64,000 nt of DNA from Bacillota bacterium (GCA_023461435.1 JAEYLC010000034.1:186001-250000); one strand, 5' to 3'; shown: positions 15,706-24,416, counted from the stretch's first letter. Numbers and translations: made by a program. The notes: generated from the sequence alone by a model not told the origin.

Positions 15706-17007
15706 GTGAATATCAAAACAATCTGTCTGCTTTTAATGGCCGGTCTGCTGCTGTGTTTTGCGGCTTGCGGGCAGACCGAAGTAACTGAGGAGAAAATGAC
15801 GATGCAAACACATCAAACGTATAACGCCACATACAAAGCCGTCACACAGGCTTGCGACTGGGGCCCGGCCTGCATCAAAGCGATATTAGAACTGGATGAG
15901 GAGATCAAGCCTTCCGAGCTGTGCGGCTTTCGCGTGACCGAGACGAACACAAACGGAATTGTAGGCGAACGGGACGTGACCGCCGTATATGTTTGCGACG
16001 AAAACGGCAGCAGGGCAGAGGGAGGCTCACGGTTTATCGCCGTTGAGATGAGCGCCGATCCGTCGCACGGGGCCATGTTTTACTACGACCGCAGCCGGTT
16101 CCTGAATACTTGGGATGACGGGTACAGCCTAAAAATAGAGCCGGTCGATCCGAAAACAGACATATTAAAAAACCTGTCTATTGATTCGCTTTATACGGCA
16201 AAAATCCTGCCTCAGGCCGAACTGTTCGCCAATGCGGAATTTTTGTATCAGGGGACGACCATAAAATATGCATTATACACGCCTGCCTCCGGCAAAGAGA
16301 AGAAGAAGCCACTTGTGATCTGGCTTCACGGCCAGGGCGAAGGCGGGAGCGATGTGACGGTTACGCTGCTTGGCAACAAGGTCACCGCTCTTGCGTCGGA
16401 TGAGATACAAAAAATGCTCGGCGGCGCTTATGTGCTGGTACCTCAGTGCCCGACCTACTGGCCCGAGAGCTCGCCGGACAATAAAAGCTTCGGAATGAGG
16501 GCTGACGGCACAAGCTATTGGGAAGCGCCGCTGCTGGCGCTAGTTGATGAGGTTACGGCTTCAAACAGCGGCATTGATACGGGCAGAATCTATATCGGCG
16601 GCTGCTCGATGGGTGGCTACATGACGATGCTGATGGTCAAAAACCATCCCGATAAGTTTGCCGCCGCATTTCCCGTGTGCGAATTCTATAATGACGCGTT
16701 TGTCGCAGAAGAGGATATAGACGCTCTGGCACGATTGCCTCTGTGGTTCACATACTGCGCGGCGGATCAAACCGTGCCGCCTAGGGAAAATTCAGAGGCC
16801 ACAATAGCGCGGCTGAAGCAAGCGGGCGCAGAGAATTTGCATGTATCGGAATTCAAAGATGTTCGCGATACGTCGGGAAAGTATTTGAGCGAAGACGGAA
16901 CTCCGTACATATACCATCCGCATTGGGTGTGGGTATACGCGTTCAACAACGAATGCCGTGACGGGAGCTTAAGCCTGTGGGAATGGCTGGCTAAGCAGCA
17001 TAAGTGA
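15706..17007 (+). CDS. Lipoprotein alpha/beta hydrolase (prolyl oligopeptidase/PHB depolymerase-like esterase)
   Basis: A 433-residue exported lipoprotein. The signal peptide ends in FAAC (lipobox). Residues ~35-160 form an N-terminal beta-rich domain; ~185-430 are an alpha/beta hydrolase with KKPLVIWLHGQGEGGSD (oxyanion region) and the nucleophile elbow GCSMG; an Asp in AADQTVPP and a late His (YHPHWVW) complete a triad. Start taken as GTG 15706, five bases after AGAGGTGG. It likely hydrolyses esters or peptides at the cell surface. It sits alone between a terminator and a repeat element. Confidence 0.82.
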   Translation: MNIKTICLLLMAGLLLCFAACGQTEVTEEKMTMQTHQTYNATYKAVTQACDWGPACIKAILELDEEIKPSELCGFRVTETNTNGIVGERDVTAVYVCDENGSRAEGGSRFIAVEMSADPSHGAMFYYDRSRFLNTWDDGYSLKIEPVDPKTDILKNLSIDSLYTAKILPQAELFANAEFLYQGTTIKYALYTPASGKEKKKPLVIWLHGQGEGGSDVTVTLLGNKVTALASDEIQKMLGGAYVLVPQCPTYWPESSPDNKSFGMRADGTSYWEAPLLALVDEVTASNSGIDTGRIYIGGCSMGGYMTMLMVKNHPDKFAAAFPVCEFYNDAFVAEEDIDALARLPLWFTYCAADQTVPPRENSEATIARLKQAGAENLHVSEFKDVRDTSGKYLSEDGTPYIYHPHWVWVYAFNNECRDGSLSLWEWLAKQHK

Positions 17008-17040
17008 GCCGTCTCCAAATCGACGGAGCCAAACAGAAAT

Positions 17041-17262
17041 TTGGGAATTAAAAAGGAGCGTTTCCGCTCCTTAAGGCTGCTGACAAAGTATCAATTGACA
17101 TTCCGATAGAGCGTATGCGATTGACTACGCAGTGGACTTTAATCCCATGTTCAAGGCGATTTGCCATAGGATGCTCCACTTCACTCACGTTCCGTTCAGC
17201 ATGACAGGTCAAGGGTTTTCATCAAGCTGAAGGAGCGTTTCCGCTTCTTGGCTGCGGCTTAT
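17041..17262 (-). repeat. Copy 1 of a ~190-bp modular intergenic repeat
   Basis: Read on the minus strand: a GGAGCG-GAAA-CGCTCC type hairpin, CTTGATGAAAA, TGTCATGCTGAACGGAACGT, GCATCCTATG...CATGGGAT, CCACTGCGTAGTC, TGTCAATTG and a second GGAGCGGAAACGCTCC hairpin. Matching copies lie at 48496-48690 and 58988-59150. It overlaps the hemerythrin gene end by at most a few bases and has no coding sequence. Confidence 0.75.
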
Positions 17263-17657
17263 TTTTTCGCCATGATATGCGCGCCGAGCCCTTTGTCTAC
17301 CTTTTTGATATGCAGCGTGAGCCACGAGACCAGCGTGGAGCCGACGACCGCCGCGGTGGCCACTGTGAAGCCTATCGTTTCAATATCGCTCCTGATTTTT
17401 CTGATGTCCGCGATGAAATCCGTATGCATCTTCTTGTGCTCTCTGTAAAGCGGATAGCCGCTGCTGAGCTGCAGCTTTTCCTCTTCGCTGAAATGCTCGA
17501 CCACATATTCCTCAAGAAACGCGAGCATCTCGAGCACCTTTTGCTGCTTGTCGCTGTGATTTATCGAATCGAAAAACGCGTTCATGCGCGCAATCAGTTC
17601 CTTGTGCTGTTCGTCGATGAAATCGACCCCAACTCTCAAATCCGGTGTCCACTCCAT
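17259..17657 (-). CDS. Bacteriohemerythrin
   Basis: A 132-residue four-helix protein with all seven di-iron ligands of the family: His18, His55, Glu59, His74, His78, His116 and Asp121 (motifs DEQHKEL, EHFSEEE, EHKKMH, LHIKKVD). It binds O2 reversibly and in bacteria stores, delivers or senses oxygen. GGAGGACAAAGC precedes the ATG. It is 19 bases downstream of a close paralogue, so the two are a tandem duplication transcribed together. In an anaerobe this fits oxygen scavenging. Confidence 0.95.
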   Translation of the reverse strand: MEWTPDLRVGVDFIDEQHKELIARMNAFFDSINHSDKQQKVLEMLAFLEEYVVEHFSEEEKLQLSSGYPLYREHKKMHTDFIADIRKIRSDIETIGFTVATAAVVGSTLVSWLTLHIKKVDKGLGAHIMAKK

Positions 17658-17676
17658 GTTGCTTTGTCCTCCTTAT

Positions 17677-18075
17677 TTAGTGCTTCGAACGGATATACAT
17701 GCCGACTTCTTTATCGGCTTTTCTGATGTGCAGCGTCAGCCATGCGATCAGCGTGCTGGAAATAAGAGAACCCGTCGCGACGGTAAAACCGTTTTTCTCA
17801 AGGTCAGACCGCATCTTCGTCACATCGTCCAAAAACTCTTTGTGCAGCTGGCGGTGCTCCTGATATTTGGGGTAACCGCTGCTGAGCTGCAGCTTTTCTT
17901 CATCACGGAAATGGGTGATCACATACTCCGCAAGGAAATCGAGCATTTTCATGATCTCTTGCTCTTTGTTGCCGCTCTTCATCACATCAAAAAAGCTGTT
18001 CATGCGCGAGATCAGTTCTTTATGCTGGTCGTCAATTTCCTTAACCCCGACAGACAGGTCCTGCGTCCATTCCAA
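17677..18075 (-). CDS. Bacteriohemerythrin (tandem paralogue)
   Basis: A 132-residue protein that aligns without gaps to the next gene and keeps the same seven ligands (His18, His55, Glu59, His74, His78, His116, Asp121; motifs DDQHKEL, THFRDEE, EHRQLH, LHIRKAD). AAGGGGGGGCAGCC precedes the ATG. It is the first gene of the pair; the promoter must lie in 18076-18216, where several AT-rich -10-like blocks are visible. Probable O2 binding; possible division of labour with the paralogue cannot be judged. Confidence 0.95.
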   Translation of the reverse strand: MEWTQDLSVGVKEIDDQHKELISRMNSFFDVMKSGNKEQEIMKMLDFLAEYVITHFRDEEKLQLSSGYPKYQEHRQLHKEFLDDVTKMRSDLEKNGFTVATGSLISSTLIAWLTLHIRKADKEVGMYIRSKH

Positions 18076-18216
18076 TTGGCTGCCCCCCCTTCAAATTGGT
18101 ATATATAATCATTATCGTAATCGTAGGGTATTTTGCTTAGATAAAAGCACCACCTTTTCGATTTGTAATTTATGGTTATAATTTAACGCGATATAGATTA
18201 TGCCGTTCGCGATGAC

Positions 18217-18741
18217 TCATTTGTCAACGCTCTTTCGCATCTTGAGCATTACCAGCCCGAGCAGAACGGCGAGCACAAACAGAAACGCAGACATGATACC
18301 AAAGTCCAGATGATTCTCGGTTTTTGTGAATATGAACGCGCCAAGGCTTATGAGCGCGCCCGCCAGAAACAGTATGAACGACACGGCGACGGCGCCGATG
18401 AAGCGCTTGTTGCGCGCTTTGCGGCTGGGCGCGTCGCTGAACGACTCGGGGCGCTCGTTCTCGTATTCGCGCCGCCAAACCATCATGCTCGCCATCTGTC
18501 CGACGAATTCCCAGCCGAATTCCTCATACATCCGTTTGTATTCCTTCTTCGGGAACGCCTGCATATCCACCACATAACGGTATTTCTTGGGTTCGCTTTG
18601 AGAAAAACGCATCGCAATGCTGCTCCACTGCCCAACCTTCACCGGGTGCCAGCCCTTGGCGGCAAGCTGTTCAAACCACTGCTCATATTCCGCGGGCTCG
18701 ACATACCGAAAAGCCGTTAGCCAAAATGTTTTTGTTTTCAT
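18217..18741 (-). CDS. DUF2812 family membrane protein
   Basis: A 174-residue protein. The N-terminal ~85 residues carry the DUF2812 pattern (WLTAFRYVEPAEYEQWFEQLAAKGWH, YRYVVDMQAFPKKEYKRMYEEFGWEFV). Two membrane helices follow (about 112-134 and 143-163). Its start overlaps the PadR stop by 4 bases. DUF2812 proteins are regularly encoded with PadR regulators; their role is not established, though an effector or anti-regulator role at the membrane has been assumed from context. Confidence 0.88.
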   Translation of the reverse strand: MKTKTFWLTAFRYVEPAEYEQWFEQLAAKGWHPVKVGQWSSIAMRFSQSEPKKYRYVVDMQAFPKKEYKRMYEEFGWEFVGQMASMMVWRREYENERPESFSDAPSRKARNKRFIGAVAVSFILFLAGALISLGAFIFTKTENHLDFGIMSAFLFVLAVLLGLVMLKMRKSVDK

Positions 18742-19055
18742 ATCAATTCCTCCAAATGATGATAGACTTCCTTGATCCGCACCGCCTCTTCGCGCAGGAT
18801 ATCGCTTCCGAGCGGCGTGATGAGATAATACTTTTTTCTGTCCTCCTCGCGCTGAGCCTTGATGAGGCCGTCCGGCTCGAGCTTGCCGATGCTCTGGTAG
18901 ATCGTTCCCGCGCCGAGCACGATGCGCCCGTTCGTAAGCTCTTTGACGTGCTGCATGATGCCGTAGCCGTGGCGTTCCTCGCGCAGCGAGAGCAGTATAT
19001 AAAGCATGGTCTCGCTCATCGGAATGTAACGGCTCCTTGCTTTTTGTATATCCAT
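18738..19055 (-). CDS. PadR family transcriptional regulator
   Basis: A 105-residue short-form PadR protein (winged helix only): SETMLYILLSLREERHGYGIM, GRIVLGAGTIYQSIGKLEPDGLI, and the DRKKYYLITPLGSDIL wing. Start taken at 19055 because AGGAGG lies five bases upstream; a GTG six bases earlier is less well placed. It is the first gene of a two-gene operon with DUF2812. Palindromic ATATCAC-type sites just upstream (19066-19126) are probable operators and also lie between this operon and the divergent VOC-GNAT genes. Confidence 0.92.
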   Translation of the reverse strand: MDIQKARSRYIPMSETMLYILLSLREERHGYGIMQHVKELTNGRIVLGAGTIYQSIGKLEPDGLIKAQREEDRKKYYLITPLGSDILREEAVRIKEVYHHLEELI

Positions 19056-19065
19056 AAGCACCTCC

Positions 19066-19126
19066 TATATCACATTAAAATGCATCATGATGTGATATAT
19101 TGAACATACATCACGGCGTGATATAT
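19066..19126. promoter_or_regulatory. PadR-type operators in the divergent intergenic region
   Basis: TATATCACAT (19066-19075) and ATGTGATATA (19090-19099) form a perfect inverted repeat with a 14-base gap. ATCACGGCGTGAT (19110-19122), flanked by ATAC and ATAT, repeats the same ATATCAC half-sites with a short gap. Likely bound by the PadR protein at 18738-19055. Confidence 0.6.
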
Positions 19127-19151
19127 GTCAAGCCCTTTGATAAAAAGATAT

Positions 19152-19180
19152 TTGAGTCGGCAGGCTTTGAATGGTACAAT
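19152..19180 (+). promoter_or_regulatory. Promoter of the VOC-GNAT operon
   Basis: TTGAGT (19152-19157), 17 bases, TACAAT (19175-19180). Its position means the upstream in-frame ATG at 19171 cannot be the start of the VOC gene. Confidence 0.55.
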
Positions 19181-19209
19181 ATTTTAAAGCTGATAAGGAG
19201 GACAAAGGT

Positions 19210-19563
19210 ATGGGTTTTTGCTGGTGTACGGTGCATGTCAAGGATATCGATGCATCGATACGGTTTTATGAGGACATTGTCGGCATTCATGTCGTGAGGC
19301 GTTTTCCGGGCGGAAAGGATTCGGAAATCGCATTCTTGGGCGATGGCGAGACGAAGCTCGAGCTGATCGGCGGCGCGGGCGGCTTTTCGGGCGGCGGTAT
19401 TTCAATCGGCTTCACGGTGGAGAATCTTGATGAAAAGCTTGCGTTTGTGCAGCAAAAAGATATCGCGATTCACAGCGGGCCGTTTTCGCCGAATCCCGCC
19501 ACGCGGTTCTTCTTCGTACAGGACCCTGACGGGCTGCTCGTGCAGTTCGTGCAGAACGCCTGA
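19210..19563 (+). CDS. VOC superfamily protein (glyoxalase/bleomycin resistance-like)
   Basis: A 117-residue single-repeat VOC protein: WCTVHVKDIDASIRFYEDIVG, an ELIGG strand, GISIGFTVENLDE, and the closing FFFVQDPDGLLVQFV. The His in VHV and the Glu-type residues of the second half are typical metal positions. VOC members are dioxygenases, glyoxalases or drug-binding proteins; the substrate cannot be told. AAGGAGG precedes the ATG at 19210. The stop overlaps the next gene's start. Confidence 0.88.
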   Translation: MGFCWCTVHVKDIDASIRFYEDIVGIHVVRRFPGGKDSEIAFLGDGETKLELIGGAGGFSGGGISIGFTVENLDEKLAFVQQKDIAIHSGPFSPNPATRFFFVQDPDGLLVQFVQNA

Positions 19564-20063
19564 TGCGTATGGACATCGCATTGCGTCCCATAGAGAAAGC
19601 CGATTTGACGCAGGCGGCGGCAATTTGGAATGACGTTGTGGCGGCGGCAGACAGCTTTCCGGGAGATATGATATTGAGTGAGGACGAAGCGTGGGAGATG
19701 TTCTGTGCCCAGACGGAGACGGTCTGCGCGGTGAAGGGCGATGAAGTGGTCGGCGTGTACATACTGCACCCGAACAACATCGGCCGTTGCGCGCATATTG
19801 CCAACGCGTCGTATGCCGTCAAGGCGGGCGCGCGCGGACAGGGCATCGGGCGGCGGCTTGTGGAAGACTGTTTGGAGCGGGCAAAAAAGCATGGCTTTCG
19901 CGGGTTGCAGTTCAATGCGGTCGTTGCGAGCAACACGGCGGCGATCGCGCTATACTTAAAGCTTGGCTTTAAGGTGCTCGGCACCGTGTCGGGCGGTTAC
20001 CGCGATAAGGACGGACACTACCGCGATACGCTGATATTCTTAAAGACGGTGGCTGAAGAATAA
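19563..20063 (+). CDS. GNAT family N-acetyltransferase
   Basis: A 166-residue acetyltransferase. NASYAVKAGARGQGIGRRLVEDCLERAK is the acetyl-CoA pyrophosphate loop and helix (RGQGIG), and AIALYLKLGFKVLGTVSGGYRDKDGHYRDTLIF is the C-terminal motif B. The acyl acceptor is unknown. It begins one base inside the VOC stop codon, so the two proteins are coupled and may act on the same compound. A terminator follows at 20096-20142. Confidence 0.9.
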   Translation: MRMDIALRPIEKADLTQAAAIWNDVVAAADSFPGDMILSEDEAWEMFCAQTETVCAVKGDEVVGVYILHPNNIGRCAHIANASYAVKAGARGQGIGRRLVEDCLERAKKHGFRGLQFNAVVASNTAAIALYLKLGFKVLGTVSGGYRDKDGHYRDTLIFLKTVAEE

Positions 20064-20095
20064 AACAATTAAGCTATTAAATATTGATGAAAGAG

Positions 20096-20142
20096 AAGCT
20101 GCTAAATCAAAGGGATACCTTTGGGGAAGCGGCTTTTTTTAG
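20096..20142 (+). terminator. Intrinsic terminator after the GNAT gene
   Basis: AAGCTGCT pairs with AGCGGCTT (one G-U), with inner AAAGG/CCTTT pairs, then seven T residues. Confidence 0.75.
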
Positions 20143-20195
20143 CGGCAAAACCGCGAATCTCACGCTTGCTAAATATTGTCTTAATGTGAAGAAAC

Positions 20196-20230
20196 AGCGC
20201 GCGAAATGAATATTCCCGGCGCTTTTTTTG
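20196..20230 (+). terminator. Second hairpin with T-run in the 20064-20432 gap
   Basis: AGCGC (20196-20200) and GCGCT (20219-20223) followed by seven T residues. The remainder of this 370-base gap holds no gene I can see. Confidence 0.45.
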
Positions 20231-20432
20231 TGCGAACAAAAGTGAATGCGGTTAAAAAACACCATTATATAGGCGCAAATGTCATATGTGCTCGCAAAAG
20301 CAGAAGTTTCCGATGATCCCAACTATTATTGCCGAAGTTCTCAGTTCATGCTTCAAAAACATATATAGTCATTTTATATGATTTGATGCGGATAAGGCGC
20401 TGACGCTGTCGGCGCCGACGAAGGAGATCGAC

Positions 20433-21326
20433 ATGAACAGATGGCAGTCAATCAGCTTAACGGGGAGGAAGGAACTTAAAAAGCTGCCCGCCGTTCTGCG
20501 GGAAAAAACGCGCGGCAAAAGCGAGCTGTTTACCAAGCTCGCGGTGATCTTCGGTGTGGTGGCGCTGGGTGCCGCGTTGTTTTTCGTTTGTATATACGGA
20601 ATATTGCCGTCGCTGATTTCCGAGGTCGGGGACCAGCTGCAGATGACGCTGGCGGACAACCTCTATCAGCGCACGCTACAGGAGCCGGATGATACAATGC
20701 CGCCGCAAGCCAATGAGGCGGCGGCCTTTGAGCAGCCGGAACCCGAGGCTTTAAAGCCGACGGCCCCGCGGGAGTGCTTTGCGTCGGTGCTCGAAGAAAA
20801 CCCGGATATCGTGGGGCGTATCTCCATTGAGGGCATCGGCATCGCCTATCTCGTGACCCAGACGGATAACAACGATTATTATCTTTCCCACGGCTACGAC
20901 CGCGGCAAGTCACGAAGCGGCGCGGTCTTTATGGACTACCGGTGCGATGCGGATGCGTATCCGCTCAGCGGGCACTATGTGCTTTACGGGCACAACATGA
21001 AAAACGGCTCCATGTTTCACAAGCTCAAAGACTTGACGGATGAGGAGACGTTCCGCAGCAACCGTATCGTCCGCTTTGACACGCTCTATGAAGACCACGA
21101 ATGGGAGATATTCTCCGCTTATGTGACCGGAACGGATTTTAACTACATCGAGACCTCGTTTGAGGGCGATGACGACTGGCTCGATTTCCTGCAGGAGCTT
21201 CAGGATAAAAGCCTTTATAAAACGGATATCACGCTGACCGCCGATGATGTGGTGCTGACATTGAGTACATGCAGCTACGAGTTCGACAACGCGAGGTTCG
21301 TGGTGCATGCGCGGCTCATCAAATAA
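20433..21326 (+). CDS. Class B sortase
   Basis: A 297-residue type II membrane protein: basic cytosolic N-terminus (1-~34), one helix (35-58), a Glu/Pro-rich linker (about 85-112) and a sortase domain (115-297). Catalytic residues are His187 (LYGHNM), Cys280 (LSTCSYEF) and Arg288 (NARFVVHARL), the class B arrangement. It joins secreted proteins to the cell wall or to each other. No LPxTG- or NPQTN-type substrate is encoded in the window, so targets must lie elsewhere. GAAGGAGATCGAC precedes the ATG. It faces the exporter operon and ends 4 bases from it. Confidence 0.9.
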   Translation: MNRWQSISLTGRKELKKLPAVLREKTRGKSELFTKLAVIFGVVALGAALFFVCIYGILPSLISEVGDQLQMTLADNLYQRTLQEPDDTMPPQANEAAAFEQPEPEALKPTAPRECFASVLEENPDIVGRISIEGIGIAYLVTQTDNNDYYLSHGYDRGKSRSGAVFMDYRCDADAYPLSGHYVLYGHNMKNGSMFHKLKDLTDEETFRSNRIVRFDTLYEDHEWEIFSAYVTGTDFNYIETSFEGDDDWLDFLQELQDKSLYKTDITLTADDVVLTLSTCSYEFDNARFVVHARLIK

Positions 21327-21329
21327 ATA

Positions 21330-22499
21330 TTATTCGTGCCGCAGCGCTTCGACGGGATCAAGCTTGGAAGCCTTATACGCGGGCATGAGCCCGAATATGA
21401 TGCCCACAGTGGCGGAGAACAGCACGCTGAGCGACGCCGCCGAAGCCGAGACGGTGGCCTCAATACCGAGCACGCTGGAAGCCGCAACCGTGAGGCCAAC
21501 GCCCAAAGCAAGGCCGAGAATGCCGCCCAGCATCGCGTAAAACAGCGCCTCCGCGAGAAACTGCCCGAGGATATGATGCTCGCCCGCGCCGAGCGCTTTG
21601 CGTATGCCGATCTCTCTTGTGCGTTCCTTGATCGTCACCAGCATGATGTTCATGATGCCGATGCCGCCCACGATCAGCGCGATGGCCGCGACGGCGCTGA
21701 CCACCGTTTTGAATATATCGAGAATATTCTGCGCGTTTTGCAGCTCCTGCGTTAAATTGATGATCTTAATCGAGCTGTCGCCGTATTTGTTGAGCAGGCG
21801 GCTTGTGCAGTTTTTAATGACGCTGTCGAGCAGATCCGTGTTCTGAACGCTGACGGATATCTCATCCATATAGTTGTTTGAGAACATAGCTGTGAACGTG
21901 GTCACGGGAATATAGCATTTTCCCGAAAAGAAAGAGGAGTAGATGGACTGATCCTCCTTTTCCACGCCGATCACCGTATATTTCTGGCTGTTGATGCTGA
22001 CCTGCCTGTCAACGGCTTTTTCATCCTCGAAGAGGCTTTCCTTGGCTTCCTGGCTCAAAACCACCACGCGGCGCGCATATTCCACGTCTTTTTCCGAAAT
22101 GCCGCGCCCCTCCAAAAACTGCATCTGTTCCATTGTAAACAGCGACGCCGTGGTGCCCACCACATCCGAGGTGATATTCGTTTCGCCCGATGACAGATAG
22201 CTCTTCTCGTAAGCGCTCGGCGCGACTTCGCTGACGCCGTTGACGTTTTCCAGCATCGCCGCATCGTTCATCGTGAGAAGGTCGTTGGGACCGCGCAAAT
22301 CGTTGGGGAAAAACCAGACCCTGTTGATGCCGAACTTTTGGAGCTCCGAATTGATCATCGCCTGGCCGCCGTTGCCCACGGAAATCACTGTGATCATCGA
22401 CGCGATGCCGATCATGATGCCGAGCACGGTTAAAGCTGTGCGCAGCTTGTTCTTCTTGATCTGGTGGGCGGCAATGCCGATATAATCCGAGACCTTCAT
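21330..22499 (-). CDS. MacB-like ABC transporter permease
   Basis: A 389-residue permease with a first helix at about 17-38 (LTVLGIMIGIASMITVI), an external MacB-PCD domain (about 40-265) and three C-terminal helices (about 270-295, 320-345, 355-378), ending KASKLDPVEALRHE, a hallmark of the MacB/FtsX family. Start at 22499 makes the ATGA overlap with the ATPase gene and leaves a well-spaced GAGGAA. With the adaptor and ATPase it forms a mechanotransmission-type exporter for peptides, antibiotics or lipoproteins. Confidence 0.9.
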   Translation of the reverse strand: MKVSDYIGIAAHQIKKNKLRTALTVLGIMIGIASMITVISVGNGGQAMINSELQKFGINRVWFFPNDLRGPNDLLTMNDAAMLENVNGVSEVAPSAYEKSYLSSGETNITSDVVGTTASLFTMEQMQFLEGRGISEKDVEYARRVVVLSQEAKESLFEDEKAVDRQVSINSQKYTVIGVEKEDQSIYSSFFSGKCYIPVTTFTAMFSNNYMDEISVSVQNTDLLDSVIKNCTSRLLNKYGDSSIKIINLTQELQNAQNILDIFKTVVSAVAAIALIVGGIGIMNIMLVTIKERTREIGIRKALGAGEHHILGQFLAEALFYAMLGGILGLALGVGLTVAASSVLGIEATVSASAASLSVLFSATVGIIFGLMPAYKASKLDPVEALRHE

Positions 22500-23179
22500 G
22501 AGCATTCCTCGTTGACAATCTGTCCGTCTCTCAGCATTATAAGCACATCCGCATAGTCCGCGATATTTCTTTCGTGCGTGATCAGCACGATGGTGGCGCC
22601 CTGTTTATTAAGTGCGCAGAGCATATGCATGATATCGTCGCCCGTGCGGGTATCAAGATTGCCCGTCGGTTCATCCGCGAGTATGAGGCTCGGGGAGTTC
22701 ACGAGCGCGCGCGCAATCGCGACCCGCTGGCGCTGGCCGCCCGAGAGCTGGCTCGGAAGGTGGCCGGCCCGGCTTGTGAGCCCGGTCAACTCCAAAAGCT
22801 CCGAGGATTTTTTGCGGCGATCCCTCGGGGGTATACCCGAATATACCATGGGCAGCTCGATATTCTGCCGCGCGGTCAACGAGGGCAGCAGATAAAAAGA
22901 CTGGAATATAAAGCCGATGCGCCTGTTGCGCAGGTAAACCTTGCTCTGTGTGCTGAGGCGCTTGACGTTTGTGCCCGCGAAAATATAGTCGCCGGTTGTT
23001 TGGCTGTCGATGCAGCCGAGTATGTTCATCAGCGTCGTCTTCCCCGAGCCCGACGGGCCCATTACGGCGAGGAACCCGCCCGAGGGGATTTTCAAAGATA
23101 CGCCCTGCAGCGCGTGGACGCGCGTTTCTCCGCGCCCGTAGGTTTTAAAAAGGTTATTCACCTCGATCATAGCTGACAT
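22496..23179 (-). CDS. MacB-type ABC transporter ATP-binding protein
   Basis: A 227-residue LolD/MacB-class ATPase: Walker A GPSGSGKTT (41-49), LSGGQRQRVAIARAL signature, Walker B LILADEPTGNLD and the switch His in ITHERN. TGNLD directly after Walker B is typical of this class. AAAGGAGGG precedes the ATG by five bases. It overlaps the adaptor gene's 3' end by 26 bases and the permease start by 4, so the three genes are a coupled operon. Confidence 0.93.
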   Translation of the reverse strand: MSAMIEVNNLFKTYGRGETRVHALQGVSLKIPSGGFLAVMGPSGSGKTTLMNILGCIDSQTTGDYIFAGTNVKRLSTQSKVYLRNRRIGFIFQSFYLLPSLTARQNIELPMVYSGIPPRDRRKKSSELLELTGLTSRAGHLPSQLSGGQRQRVAIARALVNSPSLILADEPTGNLDTRTGDDIMHMLCALNKQGATIVLITHERNIADYADVLIMLRDGQIVNEECS

Positions 23180-24335
23180 GCTGGCCCTCCTTTATATTCT
23201 GCGGCGTCATGATCACCTGGTCTCCGGCACTTAAGCCGCGGACCACTTCCGCGCTGGCTTCATTCTCAAATCCCAGAACAACAGCGCGCTTTTCCGCAAT
23301 ACGCTCTTCATTCACCACAAACACACAGTTATCGTCCGTGAGGCAGTCGAGCGGTATGCTGAGCACGCCTTTCTTTTCGTTGAGTACAATCTTAATATCC
23401 ACAACGGCGCCGATCATCTTGTTGAATGAGTCGTCGGGTTTGATCTCGATTTTCGTCATCGTATCAAACGATGTCGCATCGCCCACATCGGTCGCGGCTG
23501 CGCCGATGTGCGACAGCGTGCCCTGATATTTGTTGCTGCCGCTCGATATGATCACATTCATGCCTTCTTTGAGGCCGCTTAAATCCTTTTCATAGACATA
23601 GCCCGTGATCAGCGTATTATCGGTATCCGCAATCACCATGGCCGGGATACCGGGGGACAGTACTTCGCCGACGTTCACATTTACGGCCACAACAGTGCCC
23701 GATATTCGGCTTTTGTAGGTCATGCCATTCACGAGAGTTTCAAGGCGGTCAACAGCCAGCGCTGCGAGCTCAAGCTGGCTGTCAAGACTTAGGTTTGATG
23801 TATCAAGGGAAGAAAGATCGGGAATATTGTCAAGGCTTTGCGCGAGTGAATCAGAGGTCTGGCTTACCGCCTGCGCCGTTTCACTGCCGAAGGCTTCATT
23901 CAAAGAGTCGTAATCGTAGCCGGTCGACTGGGAAAGCGCGAGCGCAAGCTTGGCTTTTTCCTCGGCCAGCACACCCTTGCCGCCCTGCGCCATCGTCATT
24001 TGGGTTGTGGAATCGCTGAGCGCATCGTATTTGAGCTGCGCTTCTTCGAGCTGGGCCTTGGCCTGAGCCGCGTCAAGCTCAAACAGCACATCATTTTTCT
24101 TGACATGGCTGCCTTCGGAGACGTTTAGCGACGCGATAGTGCCGCCCGTTTCACTCATGACACTGTACATTTTCTCCGGTTCGACTTTGCCTGAAAACTC
24201 CAGACTGTTAGCGAGATTTGCATTCTTTACCTCATATAGACTGACAAAGGCGACAGGATCGCCTTCGTTAAAGTACAAAAACCAGCCAAGCGCAATCACG
24301 GCCAGCACACCAAATAACAGAATCACCTTTCTCAA
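23154..24335 (-). CDS. MacA-like membrane fusion (adaptor) protein
   Basis: A 393-residue HlyD/MacA family adaptor: N-terminal helix (about 5-20), a biotinyl-lipoyl-like half GGTIASLNVSEGSHVKKNDVLFEL, a long helical hairpin (about 85-180), the second half YKSRISGTVVAVNVNVGEVLSPG, then beta-barrel and membrane-proximal domains. In monoderm bacteria such adaptors join an ABC permease to an external exit path. Start taken as TTG 24335 because AAAGGGGG precedes it; the longer frame from 24371 has no site. First gene of the exporter operon, read divergently from argC. Confidence 0.88.
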   Translation of the reverse strand: MRKVILLFGVLAVIALGWFLYFNEGDPVAFVSLYEVKNANLANSLEFSGKVEPEKMYSVMSETGGTIASLNVSEGSHVKKNDVLFELDAAQAKAQLEEAQLKYDALSDSTTQMTMAQGGKGVLAEEKAKLALALSQSTGYDYDSLNEAFGSETAQAVSQTSDSLAQSLDNIPDLSSLDTSNLSLDSQLELAALAVDRLETLVNGMTYKSRISGTVVAVNVNVGEVLSPGIPAMVIADTDNTLITGYVYEKDLSGLKEGMNVIISSGSNKYQGTLSHIGAAATDVGDATSFDTMTKIEIKPDDSFNKMIGAVVDIKIVLNEKKGVLSIPLDCLTDDNCVFVVNEERIAEKRAVVLGFENEASAEVVRGLSAGDQVIMTPQNIKEGQHVSYDRGE

Positions 24336-24416
24336 GCGGACAGCCCCCTTTAAAAATGCGTGTGATATCAATTGTAGTTTGGCAGTTTTGCAGCTCCGTT
24401 ATTCCAAAAAAACATG

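Noticed and set aside
17041..17262. Insertion sequence
   Set aside because: No transposase frame and no target duplication is evident; better described as a small structured repeat.
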